A DNA stretch of 64,000 nt, taken from NCBI GenBank assembly GCA_023653785.1, contig JAMKCH010035800.1:1-64000 (forward strand), written 5' to 3'. Shown here piece after piece: positions 1 through 14,621 of this stretch (position 1 is the first letter of the stretch; the number at the start of each line of letters is the position of its first letter). A model generated the notes under the pieces. That model was not told the origin of the DNA and did no database searches. It saw nothing but the letters and a program-made list of their open reading frames with translations. The DNA comes from Ophioderma brevispina (Eukaryota; Echinodermata; Ophiuroidea; Amphilepidida; Ophiodermatidae). The translations under genes and the position numbers were made by a program.

Positions 1-140
1 TTTGTAAGGGTCTTGACGATGTCATCAGAGGTCATTCCAGGTCAACGGCACTGCGAAACCTGGGGTCATCATGCCAGGTGATCGCGAAACCGCAGGTGAT
101 CGCGAAGGCCCAGGTGATCGCGAAACCCGGGGCCGCCCAT
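1..140. repeat. Dispersed repeat with GGTGATCGCGAAACC units
   Basis: Three near-copies of a unit reading CAGGTGATCGCGAAACC occur between about 75 and 130, preceded by AGGTCATTCCAGGTCA. The same combination (AGGTCA-type half-sites followed by two GGTGATCGCGAAACCCGGGG units) recurs at 29450-29730, so this is the edge of a dispersed repeat family. Confidence 0.6.
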
Positions 141-280
141 GTAATATATAATATCTATATCTATATATATAATTATATATTAATATCTAATATATCAATA
201 TACTATATATATATATCTATAATATATATAATATCTATTTTTATATATATAACTATCTATAACTATATATAAATATAATC
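140..280. repeat. TA-rich microsatellite
   Basis: Almost pure alternating TA/AT sequence with interspersed C. It abuts the GGTGATCGCGAAACC repeat, as low-complexity tails often abut mobile repeats. Confidence 0.9.
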
Positions 281-3200
281 TTGCCGTGCTACTTCATGCA
301 GTTCACCTTCCACACGCAGCTGGGGTTTATCGGCTGCTCTCGTTTTAATTGTACACGTTTAGCCTGTGTGCATGATTTCACCGTGCCTACCATCAACAAA
401 ACACACCCGTATTGGGTGTTATGTTTTACCGTTACAGCATGATTTATTTGATCTTCCAGAAACTCACTTTCATTAGTATTATGTAATGAGGGTTTTACAA
501 CAGTAAGGAAACACTCACGTTGTTTTAACCAAAGTAACGCCCTCTATCATTTTCAGCTGTTTCCCTCCATATTTGGCTGCTTTGTTGAAAATGCTGTGGT
601 TACGAATGTTCATTACTAATAATGACAAACAGTAAAACATCGTGGTACGGTCTTGATATATGACACTGGCAACGACGTCCATTTCGTACTCGTAAATCAA
701 GTCATGCGGGCAGGGCGAACCGTCTTGCTTGTGTGTGTTGTCTTTCACATTTTGACCTTCAAGTGGGCTAAAGGAGCTAATAACGATAAGAACCTAGTGC
801 CAATGACTATCCATTTTGCCGAGCATCTTGGCCGCTGTAAATCGAATCTTCGATCCAACTCTTCACCTTCACGAGACATACGAACGTTATATCTTAAAAA
901 TACGGCCGAGTTGTCACCAACCGCCCAACTGGAATCAAGAAACTTTTCAAAGAATACTTCGCATGGATGATAGTAAGGTATGTTTGATTGGTAGCTTTCA
1001 AAAAAGGTCACACTCACGAAGACAATGGGGGCGGGGGGACAATGGACATGATTAAATATTTTGCGCAAACCGGAAAGTGGTCGGTCTCAAGGAAGCATAC
1101 ACCCCCAACCGGCTAATTTGTCGAGGTGGCTACTGAAGGGCACCCCATTTCCAGGCAGTTATTGAAGGGCACATCAATTAGAAGTCAATTACATGAAAAG
1201 AATAGCCAAACAATACGATAACTTCTAGGGCATAACGGCAACTGAGGGGGCACCGACGCAATTGCCTTCGTGCCTTCGGTGCCTTCTGTTATTTTGCACC
1301 CTGTTGGCACATCTTAGACTCAGCTTCAAGTCCGCCTGATATAAATCATCCAGTCGGACTGGGCTTAAGGGTCTATTCCGCGCGTGGGGCGAAATACGAC
1401 CTCTCAACTGAAAATCTCTACATTTATATAAATGCTGCAATACTTGTACCAACCTGTGCGATCTTCTTCTTGTATTCCTCTCACCATTTGTATCTAAGTA
1501 AACCGGCACTGGAAGTGTAATAACTAGCAAATTTTGTGCACGCAAACCCCGGTAGAATGATCAAATTGTGTGGGGCCAATTCTCCCCGGTTGCTAACAAA
1601 AAATTCAGTTAGGCGTGGTCACGCGCGGACAGGTGGGAAAATGTAAGCCCATCTACCTAGAAAAATAAAAATTACCACTGCGCCTTTATAATACTTGAAA
1701 GTAGATTCATTAGAAAGAGCACTGCTCCCAAAGCATAACACAGTTAAATGAGTCAAAGTGTTACCTGGTTTCTGGCAAAATTTGCAAGTTTATTGGGAGG
1801 AAATCTGATCTGTCTACCAGCCTAACTGTGCACAGTGTCCATCTCAACCAGTGTGCAAGTCCGAACTAATTAAGCTAATCACGCCAAATGGAAATTTCAA
1901 ATGACCCGCTCTTTGTGACGTCCATGGGTCAGTGGCTCGACCACAATCTGTCGACCACTTTTGGAACACTTCGGTTCGCATCCGTTGCTTATCATGCCAT
2001 ACACGAGATGACAGGGCTCAATACGGCAAGACGCAAGACATGAATGTGATTCTGAACTTCGAAAACCGTCTGCTGCTGTTCCAAATTCAGAAACCAATCT
2101 CAGCTCTGCACACCCACAAAGCGTTATTCATTGTATTACCTCATTGGTTTCTCAGCTTGCTATGTGTTTAATATTCATAATAGTAATATTACATATGATT
2201 TTACAGACCTTTGCGAGTCACCCGGAAGATGAAAAAGCGATATATGCACTTACTCGCTATTTATGCTTCTTCGCGTGAATGCCTTGAGACTGATGAATCA
2301 ACGCAATGATTGCTGGTCCCCGGTAAATTTATTCGATCGGTATAAACCAATTATTTCGTGGTACTAAATAAAAAAAACGAAACGAGTTGCCCAGGGGAGG
2401 GTGGCCAAGAAATCCAAAAATTTTAGGGGGGGGGAACGTTCGCCACTGGTTTAATTAGCACTTAGTGACCAAGGGATTTTCACTCCCGTTATTGCCGGGG
2501 GAGGGGGGAGGGGGGGCCGGCCACACAGCCAGCGTTTAAAAACCAAACTTTTTGTGTAGGGTCCAAAGGAACCCCACACCTTGGTAACTTAACGTGCTCA
2601 CTTGTACATGTGAAATGTTGACAAAATATTCCCCGATTTTTATTTTCATGCATGAAATGTACTTAAATGGCAAAACAAAAAAAGGTGTTTCTTAAAAGGG
2701 AGCAAAAAACCAGTGAGAGCTGCAAACAAAATATTTGTCTTTTCTATTTTTTTTGGGGGGGGGGGGTGTTACAAAACAACAATGCAAAAATTTTTTTTTT
2801 TAAGCTGAAAGACAATCCAACATTTGACAGTTGTTGGATTGTGCAAAGGAACCCACTCCATTCCTATATAAATGAAAATTTTGGTTGTTATTTATGTTAT
2901 CAAACCACATTTAACAAGAAATAAACTTTTATACATTTTAGACACTACAAGGATTAAGCAAACCCTCGTAGTTTTGAGAATTTCACTATAATTTCAAGTA
3001 GTACCATTTCATGTAAGAGATACAGCACAAACCAGTAAAACTAACACTGCACGCACACAAAACACACACACATAACACACACGCGGACGTATTAAATCTG
3101 CAGGTCTTTGCAAAATCCCCATGTCTTTTCACGCAAAGGCGAAACTTAAGGCCCTCTTTAAAATCGTGGGGAGGGAAGGCATTTTGTGTAATTGTTATTG

Positions 3201-6200
3201 ACTAAACATAATTGACACCGCATCAGAAAAATGGTGAGGTTTTTTGTATTGTTTATTTGTCATGGAATAGACCCCCTAGAGGTCTATATTAGCACATAAC
3301 GTGACGTGTTTAATTAATACCACAATTAGCCATTACAAATACATCAACAATTTCAGGATTGAAAACACCCCAAAAAAACTTGATGACCGTATCCCAAAGT
3401 GAGTAGGCTACAAGTCTGATAATTTTTTTAAGCCAGTGGGATAAGGGGGATAAAGAAGATTTGTCAACAACCAAAAACCACCCCCCACATTCCACACATT
3501 TGATGGATTCACAAAATCATATCCATTGGCCCCACCCTCAGGCTCCGCCCACGTACCCCAATCCATCATCAATGACACTGAAAATCCCTTCCCCACACTT
3601 GAATAGTACACTACCCAACTCCCACCCGACTTCCTACACCTGAATTACACCCAATTAAAACCCAGGTAGCAATAAAAGTACAGGCCTCTTAAACATGGAA
3701 AATCACTGTAGCGAGTAGGCCATGTGGCTGGATAATGTCCGTCTGTACATACCGCTTATAATTATCAAAATTCGGCATCCCACACGCACATGATCACTGT
3801 GATACGGCCGCTTGTCGATTGATTTGGCAACCTCCTCTGAAGATGTTGATCTTTAAAATATATACATGCTTAGGAAGGAAACCCATTACTAATAATGCTA
3901 TAACTTTTGACAATTCTGCTAATTGCCAGAAAAGATGAAAAATGAAAGCTTTAGTCTCAGTTTACGATAGCCACGCCAAGAGCTCCAGTACAACATCACG
4001 GGAACAATGACTTGGATGACCTGCATGACCTGGGGGCGTGGTTTTTAGCTCGATCTATTATGGATCGTGGGTGGATGTGCTCAACAGTGTAATCTGAGAT
4101 GAAGGTGAGAGTGAGGATCGCAACCTACTAGTTGAGTGAAAGTAGATAAGTCTAATTTCACAAGATCGTGAACTTCTGGGACAAAACATGTGAACTTGGC
4201 ACAAACCTTCATTGGGGTATGTAAAGCAATTTCAGGAAGCTGTGTTGCCCAAAAATTCGACCACAATAATGACGTCATAGGCCACGCCCCTTTTTTATAC
4301 AATTTAGTAGTAAGTTAAAATCATTACTTTCCATAATCATATCAAGTGGGTATCAAATTAAGCTTGAGACATGTATAGAGTGCTAAATGATCTAAATATT
4401 TGAATATTTGGTAAAGCAGAGGCCAGTTTGGGGTCATTAAAAGTCATACAATACCATTGGCCAGTATTGTGCTGGATAACCGTAGTTAGGATTGGTGTCA
4501 ACGTGGCAAAATCAAAATGTGATATCCCTTGGTCACCTCCATGGTTTATGTTGAGAAAATTGCATGTTAAAGCACCACACTACTTTCTCAATAATCTGTC
4601 CATACCCACACCCTTGTAATTATTAGTAGACCACATAATTTAACTTGACGGTTCTGTATAATTGCCTTTAAATTATACATTAATATTCACTTGCAATATT
4701 TTCAGGTATTGATAGGGCCATCAAATTAAGAAAACATAATACTATAACTAATTGCACCATATCTATTTCTCCAGAATTATTGGGAAACACCTTTAATCAT
4801 CCTTTCCCCTGACCCGTGCTAGGTACATTCACAGGCCTCACACCCCAGGGACTTTAGCGATACAGATTGTCAATAACTGAACTCCCGTCGGCAAACATGT
4901 GTGGGCAGCTAGCTGATAGCGGGTTGCATTTCATTGATACGGCCTCGCGCGAGACCTCTGCTGGAAAATCTAGGGCCGTCTGCGGTCAAAACTGCTCTGT
5001 CTCGCTAGTTTTTAACAATTGTTCAGGTTGACTGGCCTAAAACATGTAACCACTGAAGTGAATCTGGTCAAAGTGACCCAAAGTCCGGGAAACGTGTTTA
5101 AGAACAACGTTTCAAAAGTTTACCAAAATCAAATATATAAGTTGTGTATGGGGGCAAGTTATACACATCAAATATTGAAATGGGAAATGGTCAAATTGAG
5201 CCGAAAAGTATGTTCATCCCCTTTTCAAGGATTACGTTCAAGTCACAATGGGGTAAATTTTAGATACCCGTTTGTTATAAATATTAGTGGTCTAACTGGT
5301 ATATGCCCAGAATATACTGGTGCACATTTATGATATTTTGTGCAATTAGAATGCAAATGTTGACTGGGCTATGTGAGTTCACTAACTATAACTCTAATTC
5401 GAGATTGAACTGTCAAACTAAGAATCTATTACAATTTATATATACGTGACCATGACACTTTTAAACCAGTTTTGGAGGGGCAAATTGACAAATTTACCTC
5501 AGGATGACCTTGAACTGTTATGTGCCTATTGTAATAACACTAGATCACAGATACTGTCGACATACCGTATATTCGAACATTACAATGTTTACCCCTGTCC
5601 AACTTTGACCCTTATTCCCATTTCCACAGATCGCTTTTGGTTTAAATTTAGTATTATTAGTCAATTTGCAGTATATTAAACTAAAACTATAAAATCCCCG
5701 AATGTTTATATATTTGCCGTTTGTTGGTACATCTTTCTGAAAAGCTGTTTGTTAAGTGGGAGTTTAATACTATGTATTAAAGCATTTAAGTATTGCTTGC
5801 AAATTTATACAATAGTTCAATACATGTCAATGTTTGGTACCAGGTTATGGGTTGCGATTTTCAGCAAGTCCGGTCCGTGGGGACAGGGAGCGTGGGAAAT
5901 AGCTAAAAATGTCTTAAATCATGTGAATTGCGCATGCATTCCATCTGAACTTTGTTCCCTTCAACCACAACAATAATGAAAGATAAAAACAATTAAAAAC
6001 TGAATAAATATTAAAATAAATCTTTAAAAAAATTAATACCATTTTAAAAAGTTAATATCTTTGAGTTCCAAGAGCGATTGACGTATTGATACAGATAGTT
6101 TTAGGGTAAAGGTAATTCAATCAAATAGAAAATATATATCCATATTTCAAGTAAAAATAAAATTAGATTAATCACTACAGAAAAAGACGTCCCCCAAATG

Positions 6201-9200
6201 ATGTCAAACAGAGAAAATCACTCCACTGGACTTCCTGTCCAAAAATGCTGTTTATTTGTTAAAATTTATCTAGAATTTTGCATTATGCACACAATACATT
6301 GGATAACATGAGGATGGTGTCATGAGTTCTACAAAGAAATTTACCCAGAGATTGGGTAGGATTTCTGGACTGGATCTGTAACAATTGAGTCCCAAATACA
6401 TTTTGACCTGACACCTCACAGAGGTACCACAACACTAGTTCCAGAATACCCTCCATTAAAACCAGGATAGTACTTGAAGCACATGCATTCTTTTCCTATG
6501 TCCAAAACTGTAGAAAATCACGTCCGGGAACTCTTCAACTAAAAATTATGAATCTCCTTAAAGAAAAAGACAAACTGAATAAAATAAAAACATGAAAGAG
6601 CAATGTTGAGAGTTTCCTTGGTGACTGTCAACAACAGTACCGAACCCACTGCTTGGCCTCCATAGAAATGGCTCTGTGCTGTGAAATGGTTGGCAACCAT
6701 TCTTGGTGGATTTGTTGGACAACATGTTTGTCAGAAGGCAGGTATTGCCGTTGTTTGAACTCTAATTCAATTCTGAAAGCTGGCACATGACAAGACCTGG
6801 CCACCCATCAAGTCCTCGAGCCACTTTATAACTTGGGGGCACGAAGCTGAACGGAATGCTTTGGCAGCTCACACTACCTTTTGATGGATCCTTTTTTCTA
6901 GATGTTTGAGACTGTACATGATTTAACCTTGGTCAAGGCGTTTCAATTATTTCACCACCGACCGTTGTAGTGCTACAGCCTTCACTGTCATTCGGCAATA
7001 CAATTGAAAAGAGCGAGAGAATTGGGCTTTTGAGGAATGTAATAGAACCGTATGTTACAGACTTTCGTGCATAAATGCACATGTGAACATGATGACAAAG
7101 AGCCCAACCCTCCAATACTGTGATATCAGTTCTCGTAATTCATATAGTTTCTGATGTGGAATTGATTGCCCTTGCTCATCACAAGGACTTTCGTGCTATA
7201 ACGCAGAGTGCTGGAAGCACTAGCACCCGGGTTCTTTGCCTGGAAACCATATTTATTTCAATTCCATGCATAAATTTGTTTCCTGAAAATACATAGGTCA
7301 TTTTGAGACATTCTACTGGGTTATAATCAAAAAAGGCTATAATAAAGTTCTCCCGCATGCTCATCAAAAAACTCCAGCTCTTAGAGGCTCTGGTTGGACT
7401 GCTAGCTACTACTCATGAGTGTTCACAACCCTGAAAGCTATTGTAACCCTTGCCACCTGAAATATCCAAGTACTTAAGAATTGCTGAAGTATGGCTGCAT
7501 GAAATTACCTCTATTGTTAGAACTGCAAGTGGCGCGCCACTCGCCACATGATTTTTTTTTGCTCTGCTTTGTGGTGCCTTTTCATGGAAAAGGTATCCAG
7601 TGACTTCGGACCCAGAACTTCTAATTATTCAGTTTTTGAATTTTTGGCATTGTATTTTGTGGACGTACACAACAAAATGTACTTGTTTGAGTTACCCTCA
7701 TGTTTTAGTAACATCCCCTGTTGCAAACTTTATTATTTTTTTTAACAAATCTGTAAACATTAGGGCGGATTAAGCTGAAGAAAAAAACAAAGATAAAAAT
7801 CAAAGCTCTCATCTTTAGGGTTAACTTTCCAATGATAACCTTGCGTGGACGTACGTGCATAAATGTTTCAATTTTGTACTCCAACGACGAAATGTCCATC
7901 ATTTCGTAATACTGACACAGATTCTTAAAAAGACAACATCAACGAAGGTATGACCCTCTTTCAATTTGTAACTGTGTAATAATCATAATGTATGCAACAG
8001 CAGTCACTTTTGTAATCCCCAAATCTAAAGTGTGAAACTTGAATTCCTATTTGTTCATGAAACTACATATAGTATTTACATTTGATATGAAAACAAAAAT
8101 CAAGTTATTTGGATGATTTTTATTTTTAACATGGCACAATTTGTTGACATAAGTAGGGACTGCCCTTATTGTATCACCCATGTGTGGAATTTGATACCAA
8201 ATTTGGTAAAATTTATATCAAATGCCTCCACGACCTTTAAAATGACCATAAGACCCCACATCTAAGATACCCTCTACAAGTACTTTAAGACAAGCTTTAT
8301 GTTCCAGACTTAATTTGATACCACCATTATAGGTTCTGAGGATTTCATTTTGACATCATTAAGCCATATGCAAAAAGGGTGGCGGGGCATATGACGGTCC
8401 CCAAGTTAATGAGTCCCATTTTTTGGGCACCCTTTTAGTTTGCTTTGTGGCACCCCAAGGACTGTCTGTGCCAATTTCATGCTTTTTCGGCAAAGGGCAC
8501 GCTGCTTATTTATCTACTACACTATACCAATATTCCCATGAACGACCAATCATTGGTTTCTATTGTGACAAAAACACAGCTCCACCGAGCCCTACCGAAA
8601 ATGGCGCTTTGAGCACATTATTTGATGGTCAAAAGCAGCCCAATTGGGCGTGTAAAGCGACTTAGCAACCTCAACAGCTGCGGCGACAGGTGCGATCTTA
8701 GCTGAGTCTCTCCATCGTTTGACATATAACGCACAGAAGGTACGTTGTGTTGTGAGCAGCGCGATGGATTGTGTTGCAAAGAGGCTGCATAATATGACGT
8801 CAGGCTTATCAACGATAAACAAAATGTCCGGTGTGTCTGCAGTAATGTTGTGATTTCTTACTGCTCAAAACTTCAAGAATTTACACTACCACTGAGTCCA
8901 GAAAATTAATTCTAAGGACTTTTTAACCCAGTGGAGAGTCCATATATTGCACCAAATGAGAAATTTGGAAGGTAATGTCTCAAAGTGTTGGGTAAAATGA
9001 ACTTTCTAAATTTTAGAAAGTTCTCACGGAATGGCCATAGCGTTACGAAAGTGCGAGACTAAGCTAGCACATACTGTAGCTAGCGCAAATCAGGCGCCCG
9101 CCGAGTGTGGCGTCCTTACCTCATTCACGGTGAAAATTGGCAGCAGACGACAAGAATCCGTTAAGACAGCCGGCAGCTATTTCGAAAATTCAAGTAGTGT

Positions 9201-9900
9201 TCAACTTTGCGATATTTCATTGAAAGTTTGTTAGTATTATCATTAAAAACTGCTTTAATATGTAGTGTAAACATTATTCTACACAGAGAGACTTGCCACA
9301 TGGTCGATCCGAAGGTTTTCTATTCAAAATCGGAGGGTTGAAAGTGACGCGATTTCTGTGTCGAAGACGATGACCAAAAAAGTACTAGACTTGCATTGAA
9401 TCACCAGTTTTATTTCCTCGAAATGTGTGAAATTACGTCCGAGTCGAATGGTATTCCAAGTAGAGGTAACATTATTCTACCATTATATGTTCATGATCTG
9501 CTTCAAAAGCAATGCTCACTGGTCATCACAACGTTTTTTGGTTGTCTTCCATGTTGATGTGCTGTACGGTTGTTTAAACAAAATGGACGTCGGGTGCTTT
9601 ACCTCGTGTGAAATTTCTGGCAACCGGATGTTCACACAGACCGACCGCAGCCGCCCGGTTGGGTGGAACGTGAAGTTTTGGTGCATGAACATTTAACCAC
9701 GTACTTGGCACAAGTGATTGAGATGTCGATCAAAACAAAATATGACGTCATCTGAAATATGAGCTATGAGCTATATATTAGCGATCATTCACAGATATTT
9801 ACAACTGATTTTTCTAAAGCCGAAAGAAAATGTTTAAGTTGCCTCATTGGCGTGAAACAGGTTGAACAAAAAGTCAGATGAGTTTTTATAGGCCTATAGG
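281..9900. other. Anonymous sequence, no gene recognised
   Basis: The open frames here are short and match no family I know. The longest pair, on the minus strand at 515-748 and 745-1068, overlaps by a few bases and could be one broken frame, but shows no motif. Local features are G-rich tracts at about 2424-2515 and 2752-2767, a CA-rich patch near 3050-3085 and plain AT-rich DNA. I cannot exclude short exons, including the missing CCT6 5' exon. Confidence 0.5.
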
Positions 9901-9917
9901 CTATATAAATTATAAAA

Positions 9918-10115
9918 ATGGTGTGTGTGTATGTGTGTATGTGTGTATGTATGAATGTGTATACATGTATGTATGTATGTGTGTACATGTATGTATGTAT
10001 GTGTTTACATGTATGTATGTATGTGTGTGTGTATGTGTGTATGTGTGTATGTATGTGTGTGTGTGTATGTATGTATGTAGGTGTATATTTATGTATGTGT
10101 ATGTATAATGTACAT
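9918..10115. repeat. TG/TATG microsatellite
   Basis: About 200 bases of GTGT, GTAT and GTAC units. It yields several Cys/Val/Tyr- or His/Thr-rich frames on both strands that are artefacts of the repeat. Confidence 0.97.
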
Positions 10116-10159
10116 ACAACTGTGTGTGTATGTAGGCCTATGTGTGTATAACCCTAACA

Positions 10160-10620
10160 CTGCAGGCTGTATATTGTGAGGACGTACTACAGATCACAAT
10201 ATACCACAACTTTCATCATACTTGCACTTCCATAGACCACAAACTACCACAAAATTTGATTGTGGTATATTGTGGTGTATGCTTAGTAGTTAGATAAATC
10301 ATAACTATACCAAATTGGAGTAACTCATCATATAGTACAATATACCACAGTAATAAACAAAAAGCTGCACCATAGGCCACAATGTACAGGGCTGCCAAGA
10401 GAAGTTGCGGGCCCAGGGGAACCTTGGTGTTATAGGCTTACATGGGCGCGGGTCGGGTGCGAGATGTACATACGTGAATGTACCACACTTAATATGTCAA
10501 TGATAAGATCACATACCACAAAACCACCAAAATAATTGCAGGTTCTGTAACTATCATATACAACAATATACCACAATATTAACTTGTGTGCTTTTTTGTG
10601 GAGTGTAGAGCCTGTTAGGG
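10160..10620. repeat. Repeated CACAATATACCACA motif in both orientations
   Basis: CACAATATACCACA or its complement recurs near 10195, 10260, 10337 and 10562. The copies at about 10193-10208 and 10261-10277 face each other and could form a hairpin. It is probably a degraded non-autonomous repeat; no coding sequence is seen. Confidence 0.5.
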
Positions 10621-10867
10621 GTAATGTAGGTATGTTTTTGTATGTATGTATGGTATGTGTCGTAAGTGGACACCTGATTGGGCGGATGTTACATCGGCAC
10701 TAACTTTTTTGTTTAGCAAAGTGCACAACAAGATAAGTAATTGTCCAACTGTCATTAATTTGGGCTTATTTTAAAGCCTATTTGTTCGTTTGCAACTACC
10801 ATGAATTGTACATACGGGTATCTTTGCCATTTTAATTAAGCAAAATGATTAACGAAGCCAACTGTGG

Positions 10868-11465
10868 AGGAGAGCCGCGGTCACTATGAAACTATAACAC
10901 TGAAAAATTACACTGAAAATCACAGAGTGTAAGGCCTGAAAAGCTCTAAAATCTCTGAAAATGGTCTGAACAAAGGAAAAGAGTAACACTGAAAATTGTT
11001 CAGTCAGGGTTAGACGTGGTCAGTTGTGTTTCAGGTGTATTTCATTTTGTATTGGTCCCTTATAATGAGCATCGACATTGTACTGTAATTACCATAACAA
11101 TTTAGCCAAGTCAACTTTACTGGTAATCTTGGTCAGAGTGATAGTGTTGCTTCAAAGGGATAAACAAACATTGTTCCGTGTGATTACAAAAGTCATATTT
11201 TTCAGTGATGTTTCAGTCCAATTTCACGTGTGATATGAATCCGGAAGCATCCCAGTATATTATAAATTGCAAAAGGTAATAGGGAGGTCATTTTGCATAG
11301 GGCATACAAAGGGAGCATTTCATTGTGGTTTTTCAGTGTTGGATTTCTTTATTTGGTTTCAGTGTATTTTTCATGCAATTTTCAGAGAATTCAGAGGTGC
11401 AGAATTGTTTTCAGTTATTTTTCAGTGTTTAGGTTCATGTGGGTGCAGGAGCCGCGGTGCAGCCT
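10868..11465. mobile_element. Candidate non-autonomous element with imperfect terminal inverted repeats
   Basis: The left end reads GAGCCGCGGTCACTATGAAA... and carries ACACTGAAAAAT. The right end is its imperfect complement (ATTTTTCAGTGTTTAGGTTC ... GAGCCGCGG). CACTGAAAA-type words are enriched throughout, on opposite strands in the two halves. No protein and no clear target duplication were found. Confidence 0.45.
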
Positions 11466-11479
11466 CCGGTGGTAAGTCT

Positions 11480-12930
11480 TATGGGCATTTGGCTGTGTTG
11501 ACATGCTTACACTTTTCAAAAAAAAAAATGGTTGTTAAAAAATGCAAACACACTACGATATGGATATTTTTTCTCTTGCACAGGTTCCATACATATTTAG
11601 TATAAATCCAAGTACTTAAATCAAATTCACATTATTTATGATTAATTAACTTTGATGTAATAACAGTTAACAACAGCATGCAAGGAATGCGAATGCGTTT
11701 TCAACTATACAAAGCATTACAACAAACTAAAATGTACAGTTACATGACTAAAGACGTAACTATTCCTTTTCCATAGTTAAATAATGACCTATATTAGGTA
11801 CCAATTAACTAATGTATAATTAACACCATTAGTCATTTGATAGGCCCTTATTCGCATCGAGTCACTAATTTCATACATTTTGTACTAAAAAAGAATACAA
11901 ACAGGTCAGGATTGCTGTTTAAGAAAGACATCAAATGAAGTACTGGTTCCAATAGCAAGTGTATTATAATTTGTTGGAATTTATGTTAACGAATTCAAAG
12001 GCCAATACATGTATCTACTATCACACATCAATCATAATTTGTTTTATAAGGCCATGCGTCTTGAAGTGGGGCCTGTTTGCGTTTCGTCTGCAAATTTCAA
12101 GTATCACGCATCATTTGGAGTTTAAACCTTTATAAATTCCAAATTATACATGCTAGCATATGAAAAGTAAACATTTTCTGAAAGGAAATTGTCCAATCTT
12201 TCCAAATATGCTATCAAAATTGCAGTAGGGCTAGGTCTTAAGCAGTTATTGACCAAAATACTCATGAAAAAGTAGACAAAAAGTGGCATCTCTTCAAAGT
12301 AGCCTCACATCAAACCCAAAGCACCTATCCAATAAACAAGCATATTTATGTAAACTAGAGGTATTTGCCATCTAAAAAGACTAGTTTGACAAGGATACCC
12401 CTAGTAGAACTATTTTTATGATTTTGGGAGCAACGGGTAACAAAATTTGCATCAAAAATATGCATATTGCATAAAGTCCTAAAGACTGCTTAAAGACTTC
12501 TGGCAAGTAGCTTCTGCTGAAGCACAATCTAGTATTTGCAAAGTAAATCCAATAACCATTCATAAAATGTAAACATTAATAGGTTCTAACCCCTTGTGAA
12601 AATTGTTTTACTGCATGAAAAGTATGACATTAACTACATCTGGGCGCCGCATGCTCAATTTTAAGCTCGCATGTTAAGAACATCAACAGTCTATGAATTA
12701 AAGAATAACACCAAGTATAATCAAACCACTCTTTAAAAGTAAACATTTCATGATTGAATTGATTTTTCTGATAATCATACACCTCAAATTAACCTAATTT
12801 GCAGTACGGCTTACATGTCTCATCGTTTCGATATAGCAGCTTGTCCTCATTCCTCCACTCTGGTTCTTCCCTTGATTAATTAAGAATAATTTATTTAATC
12901 AAGAACATTCATTTTGGTAATCTTGATGAA
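11480..12930. other. AT-rich sequence, nothing recognised
   Basis: No coding frame above about 60 codons and no recognised RNA or repeat. The window from about 12800 begins a run of TTAATTA-containing diverged units. Confidence 0.5.
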
Positions 12931-12933
12931 TAT

Positions 12934-13290
12934 TTAAAGACACTATCAGTGTGATTTGTTAAATCAGCAACAGTTCGAAAAAATCATCACAAAAATCAGA
13001 TTTTTTGCACACTGTATGTAACAATTACAGGTATCCAACATACCCTGCAATGATTAGACCAGGAAGCAACCTAATAGGACAGGATCGGAGATTTTAGTCA
13101 TTAGTGTCCGAACGGACACTTACTACAACACGTAATTGAATGGAGAATCGTATCTTGGAACACTGCCGTTTTCTTCCTTTTCTGTTACTTCTACAGCTGG
13201 AAAAGGTAACTTATGAGAATTCTACCTTCACTTTGAAGCTATTCCTGCAAATTTCAAATATTTTTTTCAAATCACTGATAGTGTCTTTAA
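12934..13290. mobile_element. Miniature element, TTAA flanks, AGACACTATCAGTG ends
   Basis: TTAA is followed by AGACACTATCAGTG and GATTTG. The right end is CAAATCACTGATAGTGTCT followed by TTAA. The terminal repeats are about 22 bases and nearly perfect. TTAA on both sides fits a 4-bp target duplication as made by piggyBac-type transposases. The inside (~310 bases) is non-coding. The terminal sequence is shared with the element at 38641. Confidence 0.8.
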
Positions 13291-14621
13291 ATATGTAATT
13301 GTAGAAGATTTAATTAAAAACAGGATAGATTCCAAGGCACCTTTACTGAGTAAAAAACAGACTCATTTTCACCGTACTGTATCCCATTTCCTCTGCATCC
13401 CAGCTTGTCTAATAAATCAATGAGCTTAATTAAATTTTAGGTCTATGCTAATTAGGCATTGAAGTGTAATTCATTAGTTTTAAGTTGTTATCTTATTGAA
13501 TGGTACAAAGATACATAATGGGCTGAATCAACATTGTTTTCTCGTATTGTAGGTTTATCGTGTCCCATTGTATACTCAATCCCGACTCGTTAATTAATCA
13601 ATTATTTGATTATGATTTCTTTAATTAGAGTCCCACAACAATATTTGTGGTCTGAAATTAAAGGGCAGTTAATTAGCTTTAATTTGATATATAATTCAAG
13701 TAATTAAATTATTGTTAAGATAAAGAAAAACAAGAGCCGAAGCTTCATATTCTCCCATAGACTTTACATGGTACCGTGTCCCAATCTCCATGTCCCAATT
13801 GCTCCACCCTCCACCTTCGTTTACTTAATTAGTCATAATTTTAATTACTGAAGTCTGATGAAGATGATTTTAGTATCAACTTAAAGCTAACTAAATAGGC
13901 TTTAAAATGAGTGCTTACTTGGTAGTATTCAATCACATTTAAGTACTCTAATCATTACAAATATGTCAGATTTCTCTAAAATATGAAACAGCTCCACCCT
14001 AGAGCAGGCCCCAATTCAAGACACATGGCCATATAGCATAATACCATATTAATTTTGAACACCACCCTGTATGTGTTTCACATTTGAAAGTGTTTGGTAG
14101 ATACATGTTAATACTTAAATACATTAACTGATCAAAATTTCTTTCGATTAAAGGAACCTCAGCCCACAACAAGTCCGATCATAAGGTACAAAGCCTAAAA
14201 ATATGTATACAAAAATATGGTCATCATTACAAGTTGATATCTGCAATTTCGTAACACCCTGTACACAAACTACTTAGTTACCTGTCCAGATCTTGTTATG
14301 ATTCTTTCTGAAGATTTCAGCAAGTACCAATTGCTTTCTTGCTGTTTTATATGGATCATTTTGTACTTCCTAATAAACACATGTTATTTTTCACAAAAAG
14401 TGTCAATTTTTTGGCCACCCTGTATGTCACTTGTCCAATAAGCTGAATATACCCAATTTTATATGGTTTGAAAGCCTATAGTTCTGCCTGTAAGAGTATC
14501 TAATTATCTTACAGGTACTACTTGTCTTCAAGATTTTTCTTCAGGTAACATATTAAATGAAAAAATTTGTTTTTTTGGTTTTGCACCCTACATGTTTTCT
14601 CGCACACCTTGTATATCAACG

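Noticed and set aside
515..1068. Minus-strand gene from two overlapping frames
   Set aside because: The frames are about 80-107 codons, lack a recognisable domain and have no supporting splice structure. Left as anonymous sequence.
9878..10151. Cys/Val/Tyr-rich and His/Thr-rich small proteins
   Set aside because: Translations of the TG/TATG microsatellite on both strands.
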